A stretch of 64,000 bases of DNA from Psilocybe azurescens (taxonomy: Eukaryota; Basidiomycota; Agaricomycetes; Agaricales; Agrocybaceae), in the NCBI GenBank assembly GCA_023853785.1, contig JAJIRX010000622.1, positions 310,001-374,000 of the forward strand. The letters run 5' to 3'. The notes beneath the pieces were generated by a model. That model made no database searches and was not told the origin of the DNA. It saw only the letters and a program-made list of their open reading frames with translations. Shown here piece by piece: positions 35,461 through 46,722 of this stretch (positions within the stretch are counted from its first letter, which is position 1; each line of letters starts with the position of its first letter). Position numbers and translations under genes: made by a program.

Positions 35461-36837
35461 ATGCATTATCGGCCCCTATTTATTATTATTGGCTCGAACT
35501 CTAACACGCGATGGAACAGAAGGCCTTCAAGGACTTTGCCGGCGGCGACTGCGGAATAAACATAAATATTCTTATACTTTTTAGGAGTTGAAGTGACACG
35601 AAGTGCAGTCCTTTTGTGATAAGATGTATATATAGTGCATACAGTGGTTACAGTGCATATGAATTCCAATACTAACCTACAGATTTAGAGTCAGTCTCTC
35701 AGTACATGGGAAGGCTCCTGATCTATCGAGTCTTGCTCACAGAAGATTGCATAACAGATTGTGTGCTTCATAATACAATACAGCCATTTGCTTGAAAATA
35801 ATTCGGACCGACTCATGACTTATGCCTTCCATTTCATACATAAAGAGTGAAAAAGGCTGACTCACGCTAAGAGATAGAAGAGCCAGAAAATTGCATGTTT
35901 TGACTAAGGCCCCAGGAAATCGCGAATACGATCTCATTGGTCAATGACGGCACGCGAGAACATTTGCGACTGATCAGGCAGTATCTGTGAAGTAGATAAA
36001 CATGCAAGTACACGACTAAAAAGAGACATACCATTCCACAACGGGACGAACAATGTAGTCTCCGCAGGCGAGATCAGCATCTTCACACACTGGAGGTAAC
36101 AGGTATTCTTGTGCTGTCCGGCACTTGCAATGGGAAAGAACAACGTGAGTTGTCTGTAGTAGAATTTCTTAAAACACAACAGTCTACTAGTACAGCGGCC
36201 CTATTCTATCCCACGAAAAGCTGCTGCGGGGATGGAAGAATTATTGCTTGACCACGACGAGATATCTCCGGCACGCGACCCGAGTACGCTAAGTGGAAAT
36301 GGGTTAGTAGCAGGTTGCTTGTTCTGCCAAGGGTATTCTATGCCCATCGACTACATTGAGAAATTCAGCAGCCAGCTGACTCGGATGGTAATAGAATTGT
36401 ACAACCGAAGACTTTGTCATTATCATGATCATCCGAATCATCCCCAAGCACCGCTGGGTTATAGATAGAAAACGCTACACGAGTACGATGGCGTATAAAA
36501 TGTCTACTATGGTCAGTTTATAGAAGGCCGTCAGACAGCAGATGAAAACCACAGCCAAACCGCGTGCTTTTCCCAGAGTCGGACTAATGGGGGCATACTG
36601 TTGGCTATTGGCGTGTCTGACCACGTCTCATTCTGAGGTAGTTGCTTCACCATTGTCTTCTATTGCGATTTGACACCTTATTCTCTGTGCCAGATGACCT
36701 TTTTACGTATTGTTTGTGGGCTATGGGAGCGATGCTCCTGGGAACGAGTCGCATACGGTCCCATGATGGCCTTCGGTAGATTAGATCAAGAAAATACCTA
36801 GAACTAGCGGTAAGAACAAAGTACTGAGACTAGATGA
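35461..36837. other. gene-poor stretch
   Basis: I find several unsupported short frames (35669-35466, 35937-35737 and 36179-35934 minus; 36232-36468 plus). Peptide KVLEGLLFHRVLEFEPIII at 35466-35530 (-) resembles KVFENLLSYHELESESIRI at 37070-37140 (-), so the duplication with 36838-37140 extends this far. It may be a remnant of a decayed gene. Confidence 0.35.
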
Positions 36838-37050
36838 GCCACGGTCTAATCGAGCAATCTACTTCTTTGACCCTCATAAACGGCTGAACATCGGAACGAT
36901 TGAGAACAAGAAGAATATTAGAAAAACAATAAAGGACACACAAGGCAGGCGTGAATTTGTGGGTTTCTATGTTTAGTTCAGCGACTTCGGCTCATCTTGA
37001 TATCTGCTTCTTTGACGCCCACAAGGCACTGTGTGCGACCTGTGTGACTT
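36838..37050. repeat. duplicated non-coding segment, copy B
   Basis: This is the partner of 35255-35460 (see there). It lies directly next to the truncated BioF copy, so two different duplicated pieces are joined at about 37140. Confidence 0.55.
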
Positions 37051-37139
37051 TTTGATTGTTATCGATAAGATATCGGTCTCTAGTTATCCTTATCGATTCG
37101 CTTTCTAACTCGTGATATGAAAGAAGATTCTCAAATACC

Positions 37140-37514
37140 TTACTCATCTCCCACCTGAGGCACACACGAGAAAAATCCGACGTTGGCGTCGAACCCGGAG
37201 TTGAACAAAAGCGCCGTATCTGCACGGAAGAACTTGACAAGACGATCTTCCAAAGCTGCGTGCGCATGTCCATTGACCAGCAGTCTCGATCCCCCTGAGC
37301 CTAAGACGTCCGGGGCGGCTGCGAGCTTGTTGAGAAAGTGGGAACGTAACTTTGATGAGTCCGAGAGAGACAGATAATCATTCGAGTTGAAGTCGATCAA
37401 CGGCGAGTTTGAGGACGATGTGCTTGGATCTGGAAGCCGCCTTCGGATCCATCTCTCGTCGCGAGAAGCTAAGGTTGCTTGAAGGCTGCTTGCGAGTGCA
37501 CTTTTAGCGTCCAT
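37140..37514 (-). pseudogene. truncated BioF copy (N-terminal part only)
   Basis: It encodes the first ~118 residues of the KAPA-synthase-like protein (MDAKSALASSLQATLAS ... GFDANVGFFSCVPQVG). It then leaves homology and meets a stop. The PLP lysine, the DEAH block and the C-terminal SKL are absent, so it cannot be an active enzyme. About 250 bp of the 5' flank is also copied. It keeps the correct reading frame at the T run that is one base longer in the full gene, and so helps to locate the frame break there. Confidence 0.88.
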
Positions 37515-37997
37515 TTTTGACGGTTAGGAAGAAACCTGGTGGATTGGATACTCAGTACTCAGGTCCTAAATTAACCCCGGTTTCGGATTCCGTCGGGTCC
37601 TATTCTCGATAGGCTCGAAACATGAAGTCTTAGAGTTCTTGTGAGCTTTCCAAAGCGAAAACAAAAGAATTGATGATTGGGAGAAGACAAACATTCAGCT
37701 CATTTTTTCAGTGCATAGTCGTTAAGGTTAAGGTTATAACTTTATGGATTCTGATACAATTAAAACCAACCACTCAGGCCCTGTGTTCAAAATGACTTTG
37801 GTTTATAGGTTGATGAGTAGGCTTTCCAAGTATTCAATGTAATGTTAAGAAAATTTGGACGCCCGTATCCTCGAGCAGATACGGTTGCCTCGATATCATT
37901 AAAAGGTGGCTGGCTGTGATGTAAAAAAAAAAAAGACGGAGAGTGCAAAATTTGAATGACGGCGATAGCAGTACGATGGAACTGAAGCTGATATAAT
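37515..37997. other. intergenic
   Basis: The part to about 37763 is the copied BioF upstream flank. The rest contains an A12 run at about 37923-37934 and the 3' flank of POP5. No gene is visible. Confidence 0.4.
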
Positions 37998-38687
37998 TTA
38001 ATCTTGAAGAGTTTCGATCTCTCGTTCACTATTATCAAGATAAGTTTCGTATATGGCATCGTAATCTGCGGTGGAGAATGACATCAGTCCATACAAATAC
38101 AGCAAGGATTATAGATCCCGCACCGGCGTTCTTAGATAACGCTCGGTATCGCGCAATGACTTCTCGATTGTGAGATATAGCACACAGTTGAGCATGTTTG
38201 ATTGTCCCTAGGCTCACCGTCAGCACTCATTGACGTATTCTAACATTCGACATACCTGAGACATGAACAACATTCGGTATGTACCTTACCCCCTCAATGA
38301 CGGACAACAGCGTCAAAGCAGCCCGTGCAACATTATGCTGGTCACGAGCGACGCGTATGATACAAATATTGGTGGTAGGTGAGAAATATTTGACTGAAGA
38401 CATTAGTATCGAATGCGAGGATAGTCGTAGTACAACACACCTGTCAGAGACAGCCCTACAGCTCCCCATCCTGTATCACCAAAGTTTGTCAGCACGCTTT
38501 GCTTCAAGGCTGCCCATATTACTTTTCCATCCAGCGATGAATTGTTTCCAAAGGTAGATTTCCCGAGTTGGGCGTGCCCTTGTGTGAACGGTATGAATTC
38601 AACAAGAAGCCAACGGTTCTGCAAGCTTTTTAAACTCAATACAGAAGACATAAGCAAAATGTTGTTGCTCACTTTAAATCGAACCAT
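37998..38687 (-). CDS. POP5: POP5, RNase P/RNase MRP subunit
   Basis: There are five exons: 38687-38673, 38618-38441, 38393-38256, 38207-38124 and 38065-37998. All junctions keep frame and give 160 aa, the normal length. Family marks are MVRFKNRWLLVEFI at the start, ALKQSVLTNFGDTGWGAVG, VKYFSPTTNICIIRVARDQH, ALTLLSVIEGVRYIP and HVSGTIKHAQ. Pop5 binds the catalytic RNA core of RNase P and RNase MRP in the nucleus and is needed for tRNA 5' maturation and rRNA processing. The first exon is only 15 nt. The reading frame is intact. Confidence 0.93.
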
Positions 38688-39266
38688 GTCGCCAATCCCT
38701 AAGCCATTTTCCAGCTATCGGTGCTTGTGGTTGTAACGGAAATCTAACTTTTTGACGGTAATGGAAACCACTGCCATGTGTTTGATTTGGGCATCGTTGC
38801 GGGTCTAAACAAACAAGCATTATTCCAACGCTTATTATGTAGTTTCGAACACATCTTATGTATCCTTCCATTGAAACTAGGTATCGGCTGTAAGTTTCAC
38901 TGTAGGAATGCGAGCGGTGGTCGTATAATCGCGTTGGGAAAAGAATGCCAGCTCTGCAATATTATTACCCCGTCGCTTAATTTGTTTATTTAACATTAAC
39001 ATTCTGGGGTATGATTAACAAAATTATGGGGCAGATAACTCATGCTGATACGTTTAATTTCGTCGGATCAGTGCAGTGGATGCTCTGGATTGGCCCAAGA
39101 AGGTTGTTTCTATCTGTCCAGTTAATGTATAAATGTTATTCGAACCCTGCTGTAGGAATTGCTAGCAATATAGAATCCACGGGGAACCTAACAGTTCGAG
39201 TCAGTATACCAGTACATACTGTGCAACTCTACTACACATATGGGTATATCTCGTTCTGCTACATGA
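38688..39266. other. intergenic
   Basis: This is the upstream region of POP5 and the 3' flank of the NLR gene. It is AT-rich and only short frames are present. Confidence 0.35.
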
Positions 39267-41877
39267 CTAAGTCTGTCCATCCTCTACTCTCCTAAGATAT
39301 GCTTTAACCGCAGCCTGGGCAGATCTCCGTGTTTTATCCACCAATGAATGTGCGAAAATGAAGCCAATATAGTCATGATTACGCCTAATTCGGGTTTGGC
39401 GTGCGTAGGCAATCAACTCTGCTGAGTAACCTGATTTGTCAAGAAATAGCGGAAGCATCTGAAGGGCCCACAAATAGGATTTAAAAGGCTCGCCCGTATT
39501 GAACCGGTACCATCGCATGGGATAAAATTCCGTGTCCACAAAGGCTCCCTTTCCAGTGCCTTGGACAAAACCGCGAAAGCGACCGTTGGTGGAATACATT
39601 TTATATGCAGTGTTGACGGACCGTCGGTACCAAAGTGATTGCGCAGGACTATTCATTCGAGTCCGATGATAATGACAAGATCGGCCAAATCTAGTTGTGT
39701 CGATGGCATATAGGAACTTCCATGTTGATATGTAGCGCAGAGCGAAAAATGCAGCACTGGTGTAAACACTGGTGGTGTCGGCTAGTTGCTGGCTTGAGGT
39801 AACCCAATCTTGTAAAGTATTATGAAGGTGTTCACGAAGAACAGGATGCCTAAACGTTAGGTAATTAAGATTGCATCCTAACTGTGCTATACACCTTGGA
39901 TTTCCTAAATTTTGTCGCATAAAAATAATGTAATGATCAAAGAAAAACGGTGGATGCTCATTCACAATTGAGGCTAGAAGGAAGCAGATGCGAGAGTGTT
40001 GAGGACATGGACCAAGCCGAGCTTTGATGAGTTGTGCAAGTGCGACTATCTCATCAGTGTAAAATTGAGAAACCGCCGAATCAGCCCAAATCTGGCAAGG
40101 TGGTCAGATTTCATTGTTTCGCAAAAGAAGACACATACAGTGCTGAGGGAATCGAGGTAGCTGAAATATTGGCGAGAAATCCACATGACAAGACAATATT
40201 TTGCTCCGAGGAGAGTATGGAAGCGACTAAGAGTTAGACGTAGAATATGTTGGAGGAGCTGTGGATTTGGTTTTGCAAGAGGGCAGTGATGGAAAAAATA
40301 TCTAAAGATAAGCGGGAATGGATTCCGTGGGTCTATTTATCATGCAGTTAGAACGCAGAAGTTCAAATAAATGAGAATACAGGGGTTGTACCGATCAATG
40401 GTTGGAGGGATAAGTTGGATTGGAATGAAGGAAGCTCGGTTATATGCGCAAGGCATAACTCGGCATAATGGGTGTGCATTTTGACACTGTCAAGAAAAAA
40501 ATCTTTAGATCGTGACTGGTCGAGTAGATAATCTTTCAATGATGCATGTAATATGCGAATGGTTAACTTCTCTGGAACATAAGGATGGTTTTCGACTGAG
40601 ATAAGGGAGCCGAGGTTCTGCATTAAAAGTTGAACATCTCCAGGAGCGAGAGAAAGGAGGGTTTCTATAAATGGCACTTCAATGTCCATATACCAAGGGT
40701 GAAGAATGATGAATCCAATGATCTGCAATATTAGATCCACATCTTCAACTTCCATCAGGATGTGCCGGTACAGCGCGTCGAGCTCTGCAAACGGACTATC
40801 ACCTGCCTTCGGCAGTTGTATACCAAGAACAACTTCAAGCCGATGAGTTGGTCGATGACGTGCAGATGCGACATACTCCACCACAGTCGATGCATAGATA
40901 AACTGCCCGGAAGACTTTTCTACGAGTGTATCGAGTGAATCTTGAGCGGGCCAACCAATCGGGATGTAAGAGCGAAGGTGATGCCGAGTTTTGACCTCGT
41001 TGAATTTATCTGCAAGGAAATGTCGAATATCATCTTCGGATTGATAGTCGTCATCTAATGCAATTCTTGCCAGCGTAGAGAATAGTTTTGTATCGAAAGA
41101 TGAAGAGATATCGATCTCTGGCCGACTCGCTATGAGGATCTTTAAAGGAATGTCTCGTCCTCGAAGAAGCTCAAAGGATAGATCGACAATTCTGGCTTGA
41201 ATTTTGGGATCGTCGCATTCATCAAGTCCGTCGATGATGATTACCAAGTGGTCGGTGGTCGAGAATCCAGAATGAAGAAGTTCAAGGAGAGGCTCTCGGA
41301 CAAGGGCCTTGAATTGTGCCTCAAGCGATCGCGTGATAATCAGGGGATCCTTTTCAAATGCCAGACCTAGTCGTTCTCGGAACTCAACCGGAAGCTTGAC
41401 CGCCAGCTGATATGCTAGTGTGATGACCAGCAGCTTGGCCGTTCCTCGTTGTGGGTCATTTCTTGAGAAGAAGAAACTAGCGAGGATGAAGTGTTGGCCG
41501 TCCAGAATCTCGGCTATAGTCTGTGCAATGGCCGATTTCCCTGCACCAGCTGCGCCATAGAGCCACATAATGAGTGCCTCTCGGGTATTTTCGTTGAGTC
41601 CACAGATCCAGTTTGTGATCCTCTTGATAATCACGACTCGTGTGTTGGCATGACATTTTGGCGGATCGAAGCGCTCACCCGAATCGTGAAATGCTCCATG
41701 GGCGACGTATTCCTGCAAGCGTTCAAATCCGCTTATTATCAATCCTTATCAATTCAGATACATCTAAGAAACTCAAATTATTATCCTACCTTTCGTACTT
41801 TGATAGCGGTTAGTGACGGTGTTGAATGTGCCGCCCTCGATGATGAAGTTACTCGATCCCGGGAAGTACTGTGACAT
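39267..41877 (-). CDS. NACHT-domain NLR-like protein (NWD2 type)
   Basis: Exon 1 (41877-41790) encodes MSQYFPGSSNFIIEGGTFNT, the short N-terminal motif common to basidiomycete NACHT proteins. Exon 2 starts at 41744 and carries HDSGERFDPPKCHANTR, Walker A (LYGAAGAGKSAIAQT), ASFFFSRNDPQRGTAKLL, Walker B (LVIIIDGLDEC), LKILIASRPE and the ALYRHIL helix region, with its frame ending at 40363. A further coding part (about 40090-39267) is open and ends AVKAYLRRVEDGQT. It probably belongs to the same protein, joined across 40363-40090, but I could not fix that junction. No WD40, ankyrin or LRR repeats are seen, so the C-terminal partner domain is short or unusual. Fungal NACHT proteins act in non-self recognition and programmed cell death; that role is inferred from the family. 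Confidence 0.82.
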
Positions 41878-42244
41878 TGTACGAGATTGCACTGTTCACG
41901 GAAGAGTGGCAGTTTCAATTGTGGGAGAGCTGGGAAAGAGCAAAGAGGACAGCACACCATTCCACTGCTGGCGCCGATCACTGTATGTCAGACATACAGC
42001 GATTTATATACATGAATTATGTAATAATTGATGTATGTATAGTATACAACAATTATCAAGGGGGCACCGGGATTTGAAAGGCGTAACTAGTGCTTGCTGA
42101 AATATTTTCGATTCACCCTTTGGCTGAACCAACCGGCCAACGTAATCAGGCACACGTCTATATATGGTAATATGACGACGCGACGCGTTTTTAGCATCGA
42201 TAAACCATTTCTTTTGCTTAGAGGGAAGTTCTTGTCTCATCAGC
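41878..42244. other. intergenic with a short palindrome
   Basis: This is the upstream region of the NLR gene. It contains the 19-nt perfect palindrome CTGTATGTCAGACATACAG at 41981-41999, 104 bp upstream of the NLR start codon. It could be a dimeric regulator site, but it may be chance. Confidence 0.4.
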
Positions 42245-42672
42245 CGAAAATTATTCGCTTTGCGACTACTTATCGGCTCCAGAAATCTACACTTGCCAGA
42301 CCCTCCCCAATATTCGTTCCCCATTATATGGTCTACAAATGGTCCCGCTTGTGAGAATGCATCCAGTTGCTTCCTTACTGGGACAACTGCCAGTATCGTC
42401 GTGTGTGGTTTGTTATCAATATCTAGCCTAACCTTCGATTATCGCTCTGTATGTGATGACCCGCCATCTATACTAACGCGTTCTAAAATGTCTTCCCGCT
42501 ATTTCTTCAGGAGGACTTCCTCGGGTACAAACACACATTTCTCATCGACTACCTTGGTGAGATGACAGTTATCGGCTATCCCTTCTATTCACGACCTGTA
42601 TCGAGAATCAAGACGCCACACGCGCGAATCAAGATTTCCCGACTTGATTTTGCCAACAAGAGCTTTGCATAA
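42245..42672 (+). pseudogene. relic of the F-box family (C-terminal part)
   Basis: The frame with LPDPPQYSFPIIW, then ASSCFLTGTTASIVV and SSLTFDYRSVCDDPPSI aligns with the C-terminal region of F-box copies 1-3 (for example LPDPPHRSFPAIW and SSCFLTENKARIVV). It is followed by a degraded match to the PL/FYAQTFLG region. The F-box and the first two exons are missing and the frame is lost after about 42565, so this is a decayed fourth member. Confidence 0.7.
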
Positions 42673-42868
42673 TGCCAATGACTGAGCAGTAGGTCTGTCA
42701 TTTGGATTTTTCATTTTCATCAGTTCAGCGAGTTCCCTGAATACGTCAAGACCCCTCGTAGTCCTGTGAGTGATTTATTATCAGGTCATAAACTAGGAAA
42801 CTCCAGGTGGCAGTAAGCTGAGGAGGAAGATAACGTATCGACGCAACGACGCAACGACAAAGCGCAGT

Positions 42869-43227
42869 GTCAAATGCGACTTCTCTGCCGAGAGGGCTCA
42901 GGAGGTTAAAGACCTCCTCAGCTACACTGTGCGTGTTGAGCTCGAGGATGTCGATGTTGGAAATGTGGTTGTAACAAGTCCCCTTTACTCCTGGCGGACA
43001 AAATCAATGCCTACGTCTCTTGCGTTCAATCTCTGGACGGCAAGGCACAAATTGACCTAGAAGGTATAAAATGGTGCATTGAGGAAATGCACGCTTAGGA
43101 TAAGAAATTTGACGCAAGGTTACGAAAGCTGTATACATCCGAACAGTGCGAATTTGTGAAGACACATCTCGACAAAGAAATTATTACTGTAGCTGAAACC
43201 AGACTAGATGTCACTGTACAGAAATGA
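42869..43227 (+). pseudogene. decayed gene of unknown family
   Basis: One frame reads CDFSAERAQEVKDLLSYTVR and VELEDVDVGNVVV. A second frame then reads LLADKINAYVSCVQSLDGKA and IKWCIEEMHA, stops at TAG (about 43096), and continues open to TGA at 43225. The composition is coding-like (helical, charged). The frame change and the internal stop suggest a relic. I do not recognise the family. Confidence 0.4.
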
Positions 43228-43856
43228 GCTTAAGAAAACCAAATCCGCATCGACGACAATACCCACAGGAAAATGGGGTTCTATTTTTTATCTAGCACAT
43301 TTGATAAAAGTCGAAATATCTGTACTCAACCCCATCGATCGTATTGGAAGATGCAGGTAGACCACAGAAATCTGAGGCCACATCCCGACAGCCGGAATCC
43401 GTCGCGATCAATGAGACCCCATCACTCCAATGTTACTGAAAAATATGGTGTACAATTGAAGGGTTCGTATTGCAGAAACGCGTGAACAGCGAGGTTGCAT
43501 GAGAAGTACAAGTACATTTTCTGACCGAAGCCACGGCTAGAAATAAAAGGCCGTGTTCATGTCACATAAAAATAAGACAGACAACAATAAAGACGAGGGG
43601 GAAGAGGTAGGAACAACTGTAGAGGTTGGACATTATCAAAGGCATGGTCCGTCAGCCCTCGCAGCTTTCTTTAATATGAGATGGTACATGTGCCGGCAAG
43701 CAAGTCCAAGGAACAGAGAATGGGGAAAGGGAAATAGAGGAGAAATGGAAACAGAATAGACAGAATAGTAAAGAATACAAAGACGGAGTCAGAGTACTCA
43801 CTGCACTCCAACCGCACGTCCAACACCTACCACTTATGAACTTTGATTCCCTCGCG
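43228..43856. other. intergenic
   Basis: This is the 3' flank of the TPR gene and of the relic upstream. A plus frame at 43553-43759 is low-complexity (Glu/Gly/Arg) and unsupported. Confidence 0.35.
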
Positions 43857-45894
43857 CTAATCCACCCTTTTCACCAAGTACCTGTCCCAGCTTGGATACG
43901 TGACGCATTCGGCCCTCATCCGGTCAATTTCTTTCGCTTTCTTAGACCGTATCGTACCGGCCTTCTCCTTGCCATGTCGACTCGACTGTGCGCGATTCAG
44001 ATCTGCCGCTAAGCTCGTCCCCATCTTCCGAAGTTTCCCAGTCCCGATCCCACCCTCAGACACCTGCCCTGACACCAGGGAGATCTTAAGCTTCCGGTCG
44101 TCCGCCCGCGTCCTCGAAAATGGGGGTTGCTTCGTGAGTTTCGGCTCTGGTATACCGAGTCGCCGTAGATTTTCAGTCTTCTTCTCTTTCGGCGATACGG
44201 AGGGTTGTTTGGAGGAGGATGGATTTGAATCTTCGTTAAGAGGGGACCCTGGGGTAACGTGGTCGCCTAAAGGGAAGAGGAGTGCTTTGAGTTCACGTGC
44301 GGCTTCTTCATTCGTGGGTTGTAGCCTCAAAACCGCGCGTAAGTCTGAAAGTTGTCATGAGAACGCTTCGCTCAATAGACGGAAATGAATGAAATACCTT
44401 GAATAGCCTCTTCAGGCCGGCCAAGCATGATTCGTGCCTTTCCGCGTCGATAGAGGCCTTTGACATTCCGGTGCTGCTGCAACACCTTGGTACAAGCCTT
44501 TTCAGCTTCCATCCAACTTTGAAAAGATGAGAATCGCGCGCATATATGCCATTATTTTCCACATACTTGTTTAGTTTAAGATATGCGGCTGCAAGGTTTA
44601 GCTGGTAATGGGGTAACTCCGGTTCTATCCCATGTGCCGCTTCATAGAGCTTGACAGCCTCTTCGTAGTCGCCTTTGCGATACGCCGCATTTCCCTATGT
44701 CGAAATACAGTCAAGATTGTCGGGTCAGATCAAGAAGGACAAGTGCGTACCTTTTCTTTCTCCTTCTCTGCTCGAAGATACCGCCATTCCATCATCTCGC
44801 CGATTGTCATTTCCGCATCTACCCCTCCAGCGCATTCTTCGGGGTCGAGGCCTCCAAAATCCAAGTCAATCTCCCAGATATCCTCCTCTTCTTCCGTCTC
44901 CCAGCCATAAATTCCACTTCCTCGTCCATCCCATTCTCTTTGCTTTCCAAGCCTAACTCCGCTCTCTTCCTCGTCCTCTCTCACCGTGCGTTCGCAGACT
45001 TCGCCAAGATGATCCGTCGAGCAACCACAATCACACCACTTGGTGGTCAATTTCTCCCGTAAAATGTTCCCGTACCCACGAATGTCGAATTCGCGTGCTA
45101 CCCGCCATAATGTCTGCGATAGCTTCTCATACCCGTATCGGATCTTGATCCTCCAATCCCCATCCCATTCGGAATGGCCAGGAGCGAGTTTATTCACCCA
45201 GCCGAATTTGAGTTCACAGGCATCTTCGAGAGCGTTCTGCCCCTCCTGGAGCGAGCCTAGATGCGGTGGTTTCGTAAAAGAGCTGGGGGCATGGCTTCGA
45301 GGGCATCAAGATGGGCCTTCAAGGCAGGATAGTAGGGTAAAAGACGAAGGGAATGCAGTCCCAGCTTGCTGCAGACCGTAACATTGTTGGAAAGGGCCTG
45401 GAGTGACGTTCGTTCAGGAGCGCAGCTGCGCAACAACAGTGGGCACGTACAAAATGGCGCAGAGCCGTATATGACCACAACACGCTCTTCGTCGCTACCC
45501 TCTCCCCCGCCTGACGCATGTCCATACTAATCGCAGCTCGGAAAAAGTCTTTGATCTCTTCTGAATCATAGTTGAAGGCCAGCCACCCAGGTCCGCCAAG
45601 AGTGACGCACCGCATCACAAGAGTCGGAAGGTGGACCAAGGCAATACTGTAAAGGCGTGTCGAGAAGAGGCGAGCTATGTCCTGCTCGTATCGGATGAGG
45701 AGGATGCGAGCAATAGATCGTTCAAGCTGAGAAACTGCAGACATTGCTTGGGTGATAACACGGTCGGTGTGCGGGTTTGGCGAACGGTTATGATGACTGT
45801 CCTTGATGATATGGTGACCATTTGGGCTGTTTTTCTCTTTCTTCAGCAATCCCGACGCCGACCGTTTCTTAACATGCGAGTATTTGGCTGGCAT
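43857..45894 (-). CDS. TPR-repeat protein, probable co-chaperone-like
   Basis: Read from 45894 (MPAKYSHVKKRSASG), the N-terminal ~150 residues are helical (QLERSIARILLIRYEQDIAR). They splice at a GTACGT/CAG intron (about 45449-45394) into ALSNNVTVCSKLGLHS. A middle region contains CDCGCSTDHLGEVCERTVRE, followed by an acidic stretch (WETEEEEDIWEID). The C-terminal third has TPR units: KGNAAYRKGDYEEAVKLYEA, HYQLNLAAAYLKLNK, ACTKVLQQHRNVKGLYRRGK and ARIMLGRPEEAIQDLRAVL. It ends with a Ser/Lys-rich tail. Neighbouring-frame reading shows one base missing near 45272 (RNHRI, then GSLQEGQNALEDAC in another frame). The TPR set resembles immunophilin or Hsp90 co-chaperone TPRs, but no catalytic domain is seen. 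Confidence 0.7.
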
Positions 45895-46443
45895 GGTGGA
45901 TGTAGGACCTGCAGGGTTTTAGGAATCCAATTGGTTTTGTAGGTATATGCGTGTATTTGGAGGGAAATATATCCTTCGAGATCGGCAAGCCAGATCAATT
46001 GTGGGCTAACGGTCGTGTAATCGGGGGTATTGGGCCAGCAATCTCTTCAGAGTAGACAGAACAAAGGTAAATTGATCTAGAGAGAACTGTGAATCGATGA
46101 TGTTAAGAGGTGGGAGAACGAAATGAAGGTATTGGAACTGACTGCAGCGTGGCAGTGTGCGACCTGTGCAGCTATGCCCGGCTTCCAGATCCGTTTGTGG
46201 AGTTATTTTGGTTGTTTAAAAACGGTTTGTATGTGCACTGCGAAGACATGGAATGTCAGTGCCGTACTGCCTCGGTGGAGGAAAATGGGCTACATTATGG
46301 GCGATGTAGAGCGTTTCAGGCACAGGTTTCGAAATCTTGAGCAAAATATGACAATTCGGATGGCCTACGAGGTTTCTTGTATCATCCAACGAAGAGAAAG
46401 GGCCGGGGCCGTCGTCTGGTGAAGCTGTACCTCGGAGAAATAC
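45895..46443. other. intergenic
   Basis: A plus frame at 46123-46422 (99 aa, Cys- and Trp-containing) has no family resemblance that I can name. It is listed only as a possibility. Confidence 0.3.
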
Positions 46444-46722
46444 GTGTTGCTCGCTGTCGCGGATGGTGAGAAGAATGTTGTCCGTGTTTGTACACTGAGA
46501 CCGGGTGCACCCTCTCTTTGTCCCTCACCATCATCTGATTATAAAATCTTCGTATCTGCCGCGCGTGGACTAATTCAAGACGTGTACGGGTCTACTCAAC
46601 CGTCTGGACTTGATAGCCAGGTAGCAGTGAAAGCGATCAATATGGACATCAACCCAACCCGAGATCACCGTTCTATTGCCGTGAGGGAAGACAATATACG
46701 GACAACGTACAAGATTGTCTGA
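46444..46722 (+). pseudogene. possible protein-kinase N-lobe fragment
   Basis: Within this 92-aa frame, FVSAARGLIQDVYGSTQPSG and SQVAVKAINMD, in this order and spacing, look like a degenerate glycine-rich loop and the beta-3 strand with the ATP-binding Lys of a Ser/Thr kinase. No catalytic loop (HRD) or DFG follows, as the frame stops at 46722. It is probably a relic; the match is short and could be chance. Confidence 0.3.

Noticed and set aside
37923..37934. A12 run as a possible retroposon poly(A) tail
   Set aside because: No target duplication or processed coding sequence is adjacent.
40795..40815. CTGCCTTCGGCAG hairpin identical to the repeat end at 5378 and 29903
   Set aside because: Here it encodes LPKAG in the intact NACHT frame, no other part of the repeat is present, and a 13-nt match can arise by chance.
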